NCBI RefSeq assembly: GCF_003268475.1 | Contig: NZ_MCIF01000002.1 | Span: 1,472,955 to 1,536,954, forward strand | Source: Thermogemmatispora tikiterensis | GTDB lineage: Bacteria > Chloroflexota > Ktedonobacteria > Ktedonobacterales > Ktedonobacteraceae | DNA length: 64,000 nt | Direction of reading: 5' to 3' | Shown: positions 34,769 through 46,298 of the stretch, piece by piece | Layout: the number at the start of each line of letters is the position of its first letter | How positions within the stretch are numbered: the first letter of the stretch is position 1 | Position numbers and translations under genes: made by a program | Notes under the pieces: model-generated | Seen by the model: only the letters and a program-made list of their open reading frames with translations | Database searches by the model: none | Told to the model about the DNA's origin: nothing

Positions 34769-35263
34769 ATGGAAGATCCCATTACGACGCGTCGACGCCA
34801 ACAGGCGCTGAGTCAGTCCCGCCGCTGCCGAGAATGCGAGCAGGAGGCCCTGGGGCGCTGTCCCGACTGCCATCGCAGCTTCTGCCAGGAGCATTTTCCG
34901 AAGCAGCAACACTCGCCCTGCGCCGAGCGGCAGCTGCGCCTGGCTGAGATCCAGGTCTGCTACGTCTGTGGCGTCCCGGTTTATCCAGATCAGTGGTCAA
35001 TCTCCCGTACTTCACATTTCATCGATCAATACCGCTGTAAAGGCTGTGGGCGCTATGTTTGCGAAGAGCTACATACCAGGAAGAAAGATGAAGATGTCGT
35101 TATTGTTCGCGAGGGCTTGCGCGGCCATCGCTACCAGTACACGATTCGCTACTGTGATCTCTGTGCCCCTCTCTCCTACGTGGGTGGCCTCAAGGGGTTA
35201 GCGCGTTGGGTGACGCTGGTGGGAACCGTTGTGGCCCTTGTCTTTTTTCACTTTCACCCCTAA
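34769..35263 (+). CDS. AN1/B-box-like zinc-finger protein with C-terminal membrane anchor
   Basis: A 164-residue protein with two dense Cys/His clusters and one membrane helix (about 145-161) at the very end. Cluster 1 has Cys20, Cys23, Cys31, Cys34, Cys39, His42, His48 and Cys51. The order C-x2-C-x7-C-x2-C-x4-C-x2-H-x5-H-x2-C is close to AN1 or B-box cross-brace fingers. Cluster 2 has Cys64, Cys67, Cys90, Cys93, Cys98, His102, Cys129 and Cys132. This suggests about four zinc sites in a cytoplasmic domain attached tail-first to the membrane. Such modules usually bind protein or nucleic acid; the partner is unknown. The polyprenyl synthase gene follows by 29 bp on the same strand. Confidence 0.75.
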   Translation: MEDPITTRRRQQALSQSRRCRECEQEALGRCPDCHRSFCQEHFPKQQHSPCAERQLRLAEIQVCYVCGVPVYPDQWSISRTSHFIDQYRCKGCGRYVCEELHTRKKDEDVVIVREGLRGHRYQYTIRYCDLCAPLSYVGGLKGLARWVTLVGTVVALVFFHFHP

Positions 35264-35292
35264 GATAGGGAAAAAGTTTTCTGCGGAGAAGC

Positions 35293-36420
35293 ATGGCCAT
35301 CTCAACTACCGTTCAAGCAACGCTCCAGCGTTACCGCGAGGAGATCCAGGCCGCACTCAGGGAGGCTGTGGCACGCGCCACGGCCTCTACCGGGGCAGAG
35401 GCTTCCGGGCTCCTGCAAGATTACTATGGTCAGATGCGCTATCATCTGGGCTGGGTCGACGCCCAGTTGCATCCCATCAACGCTCAGACGGGCAAGCTCC
35501 TGCGCCCTACCTTACTGCTCCTCTCTTACGAAGCCGCTGGCGCCTGGGGGCAGCTTCCCCCTGGGGATGAGCCACGTCACTACCTCCAGCGGGCCTTGCC
35601 CGCTGCGGCAGCCATTGAGCTGACCCACAATTTCACCCTCATCCATGACGACATTGTGGACGAAGATAGCGAGCGCCACCACCGTCCTACAGTTTGGAAG
35701 CTGTGGGGTGTGCCTCACGCCATCAATGCCGGCGATGGCATGTTCGCTCTCAGCCGCCTGGCCCTCTGGGGCCTGCTGGAGATCGGTGTTGATCCCGCCC
35801 TCGCTGCCCGCCTGGCCGCTCTTCTCGACCGCACTTGTCTGACAATCGCAGAAGGCCAGTATCTCGATATGCTCTTCGAGAGACGTATGGATGTCTCGGT
35901 CGAGGCCTACATCGAAATGATTCGACGTAAAACCGCTGCCTTGATGGCCTGCGCTGCCGAGATGGGGGCCTTGCTGGGCACACAGGACGCAGAGACCGTG
36001 GAGCGGCTGCGTCATTTCGGTGAGGCTATCGGCCTGGCCTTCCAGGTGCGCGACGACGTACTGGGCGTCTGGGCCAGTCTCGATGAGCTGGGCAAGAATC
36101 CCGCTGGCGATATCTACCGACGCAAAAAGAGTCTGCCGATCCTGCACGCCCTGGCCCAAGCCCAACCGGCTGATCGCGAGCGGCTACAGATCCTGTACCA
36201 GCAAAGCGCTCCTCTGAGTCGAGAGGAGGTGGACGAGATCCTAGCGATCTTTGCTCGCACGGAGACACGCTCCTACTGCCAGGCTTTTCTGGCCGAGCAA
36301 TGCCGCCGAGCGCGCGCCGCCCTGGATGCTGTCCCTGCTTCGTCTACCTCACTCGCCAAGCGCGCTCGAAGCGACTTAGAAGCCTTTGTGGCTTTCATTG
36401 AAGCAGCCAGCCAAAACTAG
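35293..36420 (+). CDS. Polyprenyl diphosphate synthase (GGPP synthase-like)
   Basis: The enzyme builds isoprenoid chains from IPP and allylic diphosphates. The 375-residue helical protein has the first aspartate-rich motif DDIVDED at 119-125, flanked by LIHDD and RHHRPTVW, the substrate motif KLLRPTLLLLSYEAAG near the N-terminus, and the second motif as QVRDDVLGVW (254-258). The last Asp of a full DDxxD is replaced by Gly, a form common in actinobacterial and Chloroflexota geranylgeranyl synthases. GDIYRRKKSLPILHAL also fits. Chain length cannot be fixed from the residues. It lies just downstream of the zinc-finger gene and may be co-transcribed. Confidence 0.92.
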   Translation: MAISTTVQATLQRYREEIQAALREAVARATASTGAEASGLLQDYYGQMRYHLGWVDAQLHPINAQTGKLLRPTLLLLSYEAAGAWGQLPPGDEPRHYLQRALPAAAAIELTHNFTLIHDDIVDEDSERHHRPTVWKLWGVPHAINAGDGMFALSRLALWGLLEIGVDPALAARLAALLDRTCLTIAEGQYLDMLFERRMDVSVEAYIEMIRRKTAALMACAAEMGALLGTQDAETVERLRHFGEAIGLAFQVRDDVLGVWASLDELGKNPAGDIYRRKKSLPILHALAQAQPADRERLQILYQQSAPLSREEVDEILAIFARTETRSYCQAFLAEQCRRARAALDAVPASSTSLAKRARSDLEAFVAFIEAASQN

Positions 36421-36595
36421 CGTTCAGCAGCACAGGATCATCCAGGGCCATCGGCCTCAGCAGGCGGCAGGACTGGCACCGCCTTCATCAGCTCCAGGCA
36501 GAGAGCAAGAGATGAGCAGCGTCGCAGCTGGCCAGCCAGGGCAGCTTCTACGGGAAGGCTGAGCCAGACCTGGTCTGGCGCGGTCCGGCAGTCGT

Positions 36596-38104
36596 TTAAC
36601 TCAGCTGCCAGAGCGTCACCCGATTCCCCGCCGCTGTGGCAATGGTCTGCCCGTCCGCGGACCATTGCAGGGAGAGTATCGGAGCGCCCAGGCGGACGGT
36701 GAAGAGCGGCATCTGACTGTGCGTTGGATACCAGACGGCCAGCAGGCCATCGTTGCCGGCGCTGGCCAGCAGCCTGCCATCGGGCGACCAGGCCAGCGTA
36801 CGCAGCGGCTGTGTGTGCAGATGGAGATGCTGAGGTCCGTCGACACATTGGGTTCCGAAGGCCCCTGCCTGTTGGCGCTGGCAAGTCAGCCCGTTCCAGA
36901 GGCGGATCAGGCCGTCGTCGCCCCCAACCGCAAGCAGCATGCCTGTGGGAGCGAACGCTAGCGTACGCAGAGCTATCTGACCGTCCTGATAGTAGCCGTG
37001 CAGTTCCTGGTCGCTGTCAGCCCGCCAGACGCGCACCAGTCCCCCAGTGGAGGCTGTGGCTATGGTCTGGCCATCCGCGGCCCATGAGGCGGCTTCCAGC
37101 GGACTCGTATGGCGCCTGAAGACCTGCAAAGGGCGCCAGAGCTTGCCATCCCAGACAATGGCCAGCTTATCAAGGCTGGTCGAGACAAGGCGTGCCTGAC
37201 CATGCGGCGCCCAGGCTACGGCGGTGACGGTGGCCGTATGTTGCCGGAGCGGTTGCGTCAGTGGGGTGCCGTTGTAGGGATCGAGAAACTGCACTGCTGA
37301 GCCAGCTCCCAGAGCCAGCTGCGTTCCATCGGGTGACCAGGCCAGGGTGCGGACGGCTCCGTTGACGGTGAAGGTATGTTGAACCTGACCTTGTGTGTTC
37401 CAGATCAGCAGCTGCCCATCAAGCGAACCACTGGCCAGCAATTTTCCATCGGGTGACCAGGCCAGCGAGCGCACGGTCTGGCGGTGTTGGGTGAAGACCA
37501 GGCTGGCCCGGGCGGTAGTCGGCAGCGGGGCCGCCGTTGGCGTGGGCGTCTGCTTCGGTACAGCGGTGGTCGCTGGCCTGCCCTGGCGTTGCTGCATTGT
37601 CAGCCACCCTCCCAGGACCCCAGAGCGGTAGGCGGCGTAGCCAGCGCTCGCTCCCGCCACTCCCACTACCGTCAGACCGAGCAAGCTCAGGACAAGACGC
37701 CGTGAGCGCTTCCTTCCTGCCGCCTGCTGACCCCCATCTGCAGCTGGTGAGCCTAGCACTCCCACTGCTGGCAGAGCCGTAGCATCAACCAGCGTCACGG
37801 CATCATGCAGCCCATCCTCCACCGGCCCGCGTCCGCTGGCAGCCGGTCCCACCACGTAGGGTCGCAGCAGCAAGGATGTCCCTGCCTTGACTCCGGCTTC
37901 CTCCAGGCTCAGCTCACGCGGCAGCTCCCGTCCGCTCTCTGCCAGGCTCAAACGGTAGCTCAGCCGATTACCAGTGCTATCCTCTAGTGGCAGCTTCAAC
38001 ACCTTGACCAGGGCCGGCACCAGCGACCAGAGCGGTGCCTCGCCTGAGACCTCCACTGGATACCTCAGTCCAGAGAGGCTGTCTTCAATGATGACCTCTA
38101 GCAT
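36596..38104 (-). CDS. Ubiquitin-like / transmembrane / WD40 propeller protein
   Basis: A 502-residue protein in three parts. Residues 1-83 form a beta-grasp, ubiquitin-like domain of the YukD/EsaB type (LEVIIEDSLSGLRYPVEVS, LSLEEAGVKAGTSLLLRP). A basic stretch RKRSRR precedes one membrane helix at about 137-158, and a Thr/Pro-rich linker follows. Residues 200-502 hold seven WD40 repeats, each with the pattern VRSLAWSPDGKLLASGSxDGxLxIWN, enough for a closed seven-bladed propeller. By the positive-inside rule the ubiquitin-like part is cytoplasmic and the propeller outside. YukD-like domains occur in type VII secretion, but no other such gene is in the window. GAGGGGAG precedes the ATG. Function unknown; a signalling or scaffold role is inferred. 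Confidence 0.8.
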   Translation of the reverse strand: MLEVIIEDSLSGLRYPVEVSGEAPLWSLVPALVKVLKLPLEDSTGNRLSYRLSLAESGRELPRELSLEEAGVKAGTSLLLRPYVVGPAASGRGPVEDGLHDAVTLVDATALPAVGVLGSPAADGGQQAAGRKRSRRLVLSLLGLTVVGVAGASAGYAAYRSGVLGGWLTMQQRQGRPATTAVPKQTPTPTAAPLPTTARASLVFTQHRQTVRSLAWSPDGKLLASGSLDGQLLIWNTQGQVQHTFTVNGAVRTLAWSPDGTQLALGAGSAVQFLDPYNGTPLTQPLRQHTATVTAVAWAPHGQARLVSTSLDKLAIVWDGKLWRPLQVFRRHTSPLEAASWAADGQTIATASTGGLVRVWRADSDQELHGYYQDGQIALRTLAFAPTGMLLAVGGDDGLIRLWNGLTCQRQQAGAFGTQCVDGPQHLHLHTQPLRTLAWSPDGRLLASAGNDGLLAVWYPTHSQMPLFTVRLGAPILSLQWSADGQTIATAAGNRVTLWQLS

Positions 38105-38489
38105 GCTTGTCTCCCCTCTTTGAAGGCTCGCGCCTCACATCCACAGCTTCTCTCTGGGAGGAATCCACGAACGATCAAGCGGCCTATTTTTTACAGCTTG
38201 CGCTCCTCCCCCAAAATGGCCACCACCAAGAAAGAGGCGGCGAAACGTCTTTTTTAGAAGGGGGAAGTGAGAGCCAGGCGCCTTTTTCTGCCACTTGACT
38301 GTCACCATGCTGCATACAGTCATCTGCTACAAGCCAGGAGAGAAGGAAGGTCTGTTCCTGTCCACCACGGCACCCTCATATCCGAGGTGCGCTTTGCATT
38401 GTCTTAGAGCACTATGGAGTTGAGCCGCCCAAGCCCCTGGAGGGGGTCTGCTTGCAGGTATACAGGCGACTCTCATATGGAGGAAGATC
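38105..38489. other. Non-coding divergent intergenic region
   Basis: It separates the WD40 protein gene and the M28 peptidase gene, which point away from each other. No gene or strong promoter is visible; runs such as TTTTTTA near 38252 and CCCCCAAAATGG near 38210 are the only AT-rich parts. Confidence 0.35.
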
Positions 38490-40355
38490 ATGCCATTACC
38501 AGGCAAGACATGCTTATGGCAGCCAACCTCGCGCAAGGCGACACTCGTTCAACGGCTCCTCCTGTCCCTACTGCTGATCAGCTCGCTATGGCCCGGCTAC
38601 TTCAAATCGCCATCGGCCAGCGCCAGCGGGCGCAGCTCTGGGGTGGCCAGTTTTCCTACTGTAGACGGCAACTATATCTACCAGCAGCTTTTCTATATGG
38701 CCACCCATTTTCTGCGGCGCGAAGCCGGTTACGATCGCAATCTGCCGCCTACTGTCAACGGCCACGACGAGTTTGCTGCCTACTGGAGCGCAGAAATGCT
38801 GCGCAACCTGAGTGGCTTCGACCCTCAAGTTCAGCGCGACCCCTTTGCCATCCGGGGCTGGCTTAATCGCCCGGCGCTCGTGCCTGCATTCAATGTTGAG
38901 GTCAGCGTCCCTGGCATCAAACAGCCTGAGCAGATCATCATCATTGGCTGTCACTACGATGGCATGGCCTTCTCAACCCAGTCGGCCTACGACGACGCCA
39001 GCGGCTGCGCCATCGAACTGGGCATCGCCCGCGGGTTAGCCAGCTACTGGCGTGCGCATCAGCTCTATCCAGCTCGCACGCTACGCTTTGTCCTCTTCGA
39101 TGCCGAGGAGCAGGGTCTCTATGGCTCATTCCATGCCGTCAACGAGACCATGAACGCCGATCTGGGGAATATCGTTGCCATGTTTAACGAGGAGCAGAGC
39201 GGCATCGCCTATCCTGTGCGCTACCTCGGTCAGGCTGCTAATCCTGTTTTTCCCCTCTATGTCGATCTCTCCCCCTTGACAAGCACTAAGCTCTATCCAC
39301 AGCAGAACGCGCTCTCAGCCGAGCAGCGCCAACGTATCAGCCAACTCCGGAATCTGATGGATCAGGCTGTTCCTGCTGTCTTTGCCGAGCTTTACGAAGA
39401 AGGCTTTCAGATGCTCTCCTATCACGGGAAACAGCAACAAGACATCTTTGAGCCGATCTTTACCCCTGATCAGCAGCAAGACGTGATCCGTGAGGACGAC
39501 CGGCTTGGCAGCAGCGATCAGGTGCCGTTCACGCTGGCAGGGATCGCCTGTGCCACTCTGGTCGGCAACTCCAGTTATTACAGCACAGCCGCCACGCCTG
39601 GTTACCCCTTTGACCAGCCGGAAGACACGATTCAGCTGATGAACACCTTCGCCGACGGCAGCTCACAGCAGTCACAGGCTTTGACCTTAGCTCTGACCCT
39701 GCCCGCCATGCTCACGACCTGGCTGCTCAACCAGCCCGCGATCGTGGGAGCGGCCCCCGCTGATGGTCGCCCGGTCACAGCCATCAATGATCTCGGCAGA
39801 GCAAGACCAGGTCTGCCACTGACCGTTGAGGCTCAGGCCGCTTTCTTGCCTGGCTCCAGCTTACCGGTAGGGAGGTTCAGCTACCGTTGGGATTTCGGCG
39901 ACGGCGAGAGCGCTCATGGTCAGCGCGTCAGCCACGTCTATCATCGGGCCGGCGAGTACCAGCTCAGACTTACAGTGACGGCTGCCAATGGCTCCCAACG
40001 CCTCATCAGCCAGACGCTTGTTGTGAGGCAGCAGTCCCCAAGTTACCCTAATCCCTACGTGCGTTTCCTCAACAACGGCATGCCGCCCGGTAACCCCGGC
40101 ATTACTCTGCCCACTCCGAATAACCGGCTCAGCGACCGCGTCACCACTGTCGCCCAGGCTACCGCAATCACAACAGTCCCTTCAGCTGGCACAGCTCATC
40201 CTCTGGCGCTTGCCCTCGGCGTGGCTATCGGCCTGGCACTGCTTTTTGTTATACTGATAGGCGTACTACTGTTCATCTCTCGCAGCCAACGCAACGACCG
40301 GCAGAACGCCAGTGCTCACGTCAGGAGGGAGCACGGGCCTGGAGGAAGCAGCTAG
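38490..40355 (+). CDS. Secreted M28-like metallopeptidase with PKD domain and membrane anchor
   Basis: A 621-residue exported protein. The N-terminal signal segment covers residues 19-36. The M28 aminopeptidase-like domain (about 60-415) shows GCHYDG (His155), YDDASG (Asp168/169) and FDAEEQGLYGS (Glu206/207). Two usual metal ligands deviate: the ALDM-type Asp is in AMFNEEQ, and the final YHTxxDT motif reads YPFDQPEDT, with Asp where His is expected. A PKD domain follows (YRWDFGDGESAHGQRVSHVYHRAGEYQLRLTV), then a low-complexity stretch and a C-terminal membrane helix (about 572-597) with basic tail. It probably works on the cell surface, if active. The next gene starts one base after its stop codon. 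Confidence 0.82.
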   Translation: MPLPGKTCLWQPTSRKATLVQRLLLSLLLISSLWPGYFKSPSASASGRSSGVASFPTVDGNYIYQQLFYMATHFLRREAGYDRNLPPTVNGHDEFAAYWSAEMLRNLSGFDPQVQRDPFAIRGWLNRPALVPAFNVEVSVPGIKQPEQIIIIGCHYDGMAFSTQSAYDDASGCAIELGIARGLASYWRAHQLYPARTLRFVLFDAEEQGLYGSFHAVNETMNADLGNIVAMFNEEQSGIAYPVRYLGQAANPVFPLYVDLSPLTSTKLYPQQNALSAEQRQRISQLRNLMDQAVPAVFAELYEEGFQMLSYHGKQQQDIFEPIFTPDQQQDVIREDDRLGSSDQVPFTLAGIACATLVGNSSYYSTAATPGYPFDQPEDTIQLMNTFADGSSQQSQALTLALTLPAMLTTWLLNQPAIVGAAPADGRPVTAINDLGRARPGLPLTVEAQAAFLPGSSLPVGRFSYRWDFGDGESAHGQRVSHVYHRAGEYQLRLTVTAANGSQRLISQTLVVRQQSPSYPNPYVRFLNNGMPPGNPGITLPTPNNRLSDRVTTVAQATAITTVPSAGTAHPLALALGVAIGLALLFVILIGVLLFISRSQRNDRQNASAHVRREHGPGGSS

Positions 40356-40356
40356 C

Positions 40357-42003
40357 ATGGCACAGCCAATCTACGTTATTGGACATAAACAGTCAGATCT
40401 CGACTCGATCGCCTCGGCCTACGCTTATGCGCGTCTGCTACAAGCTCAGGGGGAAGAGGCTATTCCCGCTCGGCACGGCTCTATCAAACCAGAAGTGCGT
40501 TTTGTGTTAGAGCGCTACGGAGTGGAGCCGCCAGAGGCCCTGGAGGACGTCTATCTGCAGGTACGCGACGTCATGAGGCGCGGCGTCATCAGTATCCACG
40601 TTGATCAGCCCCTGCTGGAAGCCGGGCGCCTGCTACAGGAGCACAACCGGCGCGCCATGCCCGTGATTGACGACGAGGGCCGCGTTCGGGGAATTATCGC
40701 CATTGAAGACCTGGCCAAGCTCTTTTTCAAGGATCTCGATCCACAAGCGGTCAACCGGGTCCCGCTGGAGCGGGATAACCTGGTACGTGTCCTTCACGGA
40801 CGCGTGCTCGTCGAGGGACGGCGCAAGCTGGGCAACCGCATCCTGGTCGGCGCCATGCAGGCAGCCACCATGCGCGAATATCTTGAGCCGGGTTGTCTGG
40901 TTGTCCTGGGGGACCGCGAGGATGCCCAACTGGCTGCCATCGAGGCTGGAGCTGCTGCCCTGGTCATCACCGGCGACTTGCTCGTCTCCGAGCGCACGCT
41001 GGCTGCAGCGCGCAAACACGGTGTGCTCGTCATTAGCACCGCTTATCACACCTTCACCGCCGTCCGCCTCATCAATCTGAGCATGAAGACCAGCGAGATC
41101 ATGAACCGTGACTTCGACTCCTGCAGGCCGGAAGACCTGATGAGCGAGATACAGCCGCTGCTGGCCCGCCATCGTTCGCTGCCAGTGTTGGACGATGAAG
41201 GGCGCCTGGTCGGTTATCTCTCGCGGACCGACATGCTCAATGCCCGTCCACGTCGCATTGTGCTTGTCGATCACAATGAACGCGCGCAGGCTGTGGATGG
41301 CATCGAAGAGGCAGAGCTGCTGGCCATTATCGACCACCATCGCATTGCCGATGTTCACACCAGCAAGCCCATCATGTTCCGGGCCGAGCCGGTCGGCTGT
41401 ACGGGCACCATTATTGTCAGTCTCTATCACGAGGCTGGAGTGCCTATCTCGCGCGAAGCCGCCGGTCTGCTGCTCGCCGGACTGCTCTATGATACACTGA
41501 TTCTACGTTCACCCACGACGACGGAGCGCGATGAGCAGGTAGCTGCCGAGCTGGCGGAGATTACGGGCGAGGATCTCGAAGCCTATGGCCAGGCTATCTT
41601 TGCCGCGGCGGCCTCCGACTTAAACGAGCGCAGTCCCGAGGCTCTGCTCACCGCCGATTTCAAGGAGTACACCGTTCATGGTCTGCGCTTCGCTATCGGC
41701 ACCGTCGAGACCGCCACTCCCTCGGTAATCGAGCAGCGCAGTGCCGAGCTGCTGGAGACCATGCGCCAGCTCTCTCAGGAGCGTAACTATAGCGTCTTCC
41801 TCTTCATGATTGTTGACATTATAAACATGCGCTGCCGCTTGCTGATCCACGGTGGCGAGCAGGCGGTGGCCACAGCGCTCGGAGCGCCGCTCGGGTCCGA
41901 CGGCCACACCATCGAGGTCGAGGGGCTGGTCTCGCGCAAGAAACAACTGGTTCCCCTGCTGGGTCGTATTCGGAGCCTGCTCCAGGAGCGTGTTCGATCG
42001 TAG
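40357..42003 (+). CDS. ppaC: CBS-domain manganese-dependent inorganic pyrophosphatase (DHH family II)
   Basis: The predicted reaction is hydrolysis of pyrophosphate to phosphate in the cytoplasm. The 548-residue protein begins with the DHH domain (YVIGHKQSDLDSIASAYAYA), is interrupted at about 70-290 by a regulatory insert with two CBS domains and a DRTGG-like segment (EYLEPGCLVVLGDREDAQLAAIEAGAAALVITGD), then resumes with the DHH motif IIDHHRIADV, VGCTGTII and the DHHA2 domain (LLYDTLILRSPTTTERD). CBS-containing family II enzymes are controlled by adenine nucleotides. GGAGG stands 11 bases before the ATG at 40357; the longer frame from 40312 lies inside the peptidase gene. It is probably co-transcribed with that gene. 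Confidence 0.93.
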   Translation: MAQPIYVIGHKQSDLDSIASAYAYARLLQAQGEEAIPARHGSIKPEVRFVLERYGVEPPEALEDVYLQVRDVMRRGVISIHVDQPLLEAGRLLQEHNRRAMPVIDDEGRVRGIIAIEDLAKLFFKDLDPQAVNRVPLERDNLVRVLHGRVLVEGRRKLGNRILVGAMQAATMREYLEPGCLVVLGDREDAQLAAIEAGAAALVITGDLLVSERTLAAARKHGVLVISTAYHTFTAVRLINLSMKTSEIMNRDFDSCRPEDLMSEIQPLLARHRSLPVLDDEGRLVGYLSRTDMLNARPRRIVLVDHNERAQAVDGIEEAELLAIIDHHRIADVHTSKPIMFRAEPVGCTGTIIVSLYHEAGVPISREAAGLLLAGLLYDTLILRSPTTTERDEQVAAELAEITGEDLEAYGQAIFAAAASDLNERSPEALLTADFKEYTVHGLRFAIGTVETATPSVIEQRSAELLETMRQLSQERNYSVFLFMIVDIINMRCRLLIHGGEQAVATALGAPLGSDGHTIEVEGLVSRKKQLVPLLGRIRSLLQERVRS

Positions 42004-42042
42004 CGCCGCCCTGGCCAGAGAGGAAGCCGAAGCCAACCGCTA

Positions 42043-42067
42043 CAGACCAGACCAGACCAGACCAGAC
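42043..42067. repeat. Pentanucleotide repeat (CAGAC)5
   Basis: Five perfect copies of CAGAC in the gap between the pyrophosphatase and phospholipase D genes. The remaining non-coding bases up to 42360 hold no gene that I can support. The short repeat could vary in length by slippage. Confidence 0.9.
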
Positions 42068-42360
42068 CGGCGGAGGAAGACAAGGCAGGCAGCACTGCGC
42101 AGGCCCATGCTTTCCGGTCTGGTCTCTCTGTGATCTGCGTTTATCCCCAACACTGGCAACGTCCCGGTCGGCTCATCGCCCTGCGTCAGTCAGGCCAGCC
42201 TTTGACAATGACTGCTTCTGACGCGCCTTTGGCCCCCCAGACGTGCTTATCTAGAGAGTACTGCTCTTGCACTGCTCCCCTCTCGTCTGCAGAAGATATG
42301 ATGAGGCTGGAGAGACCATTTATCGTCTCCATTCTACTAACCGATCACGGAGTCGCTTCG

Positions 42361-43434
42361 ATGAGGATGAAAAGGTACGCCGAACGCACCGCTTCTCGCT
42401 GGCAGAAGGGCCTCTTCCCCGTGCTCTTCTGCCTCCTCTTGCTCCTGAGCGCCTGTAACATTGAGATTACCGCTGGCGGGAGTACCCTGCTAGCCTCGCC
42501 GACCGCCGTTCTCAGCAATGGAGCCCAGCAAGGGCTGCAAGTTTTTGTGGAACCAGATGCCGGCGAAGGGGTCATCACCAACGCTATCAATGGGGCCCAC
42601 CGCTCGGTCTGGCTGGAACTCTACCTGTTAACTAACCGCAATGTCATCAACGCCCTTGAGGAGGCGGCCAACCGCGGCCTCGATGTGCGCGTGATGCTGG
42701 AGACTCACCCCTACGGCGGCGGCTCGCTCTCGCCGACCGAAACGATGGACCGCCTGAGCGCGGCGGGGGTCAAAGTCAAAGCGACCAGCCCAGCTTTCGC
42801 TCTGACCCACGAGAAGGGCATGATTATCGATGGCACCACGGCCTATATCATGACCTGTAACCTGACAAACGCCGCTCTCGGCGTCGGCAGCACCAAAAAC
42901 CGCGAATATGGGATCATCGATACCAATCCCCCAGATGTTAAAGCCGTCAGCGATATCTTCGAAGCCGATTGGAACCGCACGCAGGTCTCTCTCAGCAATC
43001 CGAACCTCGTCGTCAGCCCTATCAACTCGCGCAGCGTCCTTGAATCGCTTATCAAAGGCGCGCAAAAATCGCTGCTCATCGAAGCAGAGGAGCTGATCGA
43101 CGACACCATTGAGCAGGACCTGGCTGCCGCGGCCCAACGCGGTGTTACGGTGCAGGTCATCCTACCCTACCAGAGCAGTTCCTCCGATAGCAACCACAGC
43201 GGTATCATGGCCATCAAACGCGGCGGAGCCCAGGTACGAGAGGATAAGCAGCTCTATATGCATGCCAAACTGATGATCGTCGACGGTGAGAAGGCTTTTG
43301 TTGGCTCCGAGAACTTCTCAAGCCAATCGCTTGATCACAATCGCGAGCTGGGTATCGTGCTCTCCGATCAACACATTCTCAGCGTGCTCCAGCAGACCTT
43401 TTCCAAGGACTGGAACAGTTCGCGCAGCGTCTGA
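42361..43434 (+). CDS. Phospholipase D-like lipoprotein
   Basis: A 357-residue exported protein with two HxKxxxxD motifs, so a full PLD active site in one chain: His150, Lys152, Asp157 in THEKGMIIDG and His301, Lys303, Asp308 in MHAKLMIVDG, each followed by the family NxxxxS/SExF segment. The N-terminus has a basic start, a leucine-rich helix and the lipobox LLSAC with Cys32, so it is anchored outside the cell. The family includes cardiolipin synthases, phospholipases and nucleases; the compact size suits a single-chain phosphodiesterase. The start at 42361 gives a proper signal peptide; ATG 42298 and 42301 are alternatives. Confidence 0.85.
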   Translation: MRMKRYAERTASRWQKGLFPVLFCLLLLLSACNIEITAGGSTLLASPTAVLSNGAQQGLQVFVEPDAGEGVITNAINGAHRSVWLELYLLTNRNVINALEEAANRGLDVRVMLETHPYGGGSLSPTETMDRLSAAGVKVKATSPAFALTHEKGMIIDGTTAYIMTCNLTNAALGVGSTKNREYGIIDTNPPDVKAVSDIFEADWNRTQVSLSNPNLVVSPINSRSVLESLIKGAQKSLLIEAEELIDDTIEQDLAAAAQRGVTVQVILPYQSSSSDSNHSGIMAIKRGGAQVREDKQLYMHAKLMIVDGEKAFVGSENFSSQSLDHNRELGIVLSDQHILSVLQQTFSKDWNSSRSV

Positions 43435-46128
<2,694 letters not shown>

Positions 46129-46139
46129 AACCCGAGCAA

Positions 46140-46176
46140 GGGACCAGACTGGCGAGAGAGCCAGTAGACTGGTCCC
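46140..46176 (+). terminator. Hairpin after ligA
   Basis: GGGACCAG-ACTGGC pairs with GCCAGT-CTGGTCCC around GAGAGA, a 14 bp stem with a three-base bulge (AGA), starting 12 bp after the ligA stop. There is no T-run. Confidence 0.5.
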
Positions 46177-46255
46177 ACCGGGCCAGAGAGAGAGGAGGGA
46201 ACAGCCCGGAGCACAGATGCTCTCGAGAGTCGCCCCTCCTTTCTACCCCGCAGCC

Positions 46256-46288
46256 CAGCGGACCCACCCCACCGTCAGGGGTCCGCTG
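46256..46288 (-). terminator. Hairpin after glyA
   Basis: CAGCGGACCC and GGGTCCGCTG form a perfect 10 bp stem around 13 nt, 11 bp past the glyA stop on the minus strand. There is no T-run. Confidence 0.5.
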
Positions 46289-46298
46289 CGGTTCGGAC

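Noticed and set aside
36596..38104. Type VII secretion system around the ubiquitin-like protein
   Set aside because: No FtsK/SpoIIIE-type ATPase, WXG100 protein or EccD-like membrane gene occurs in the window.
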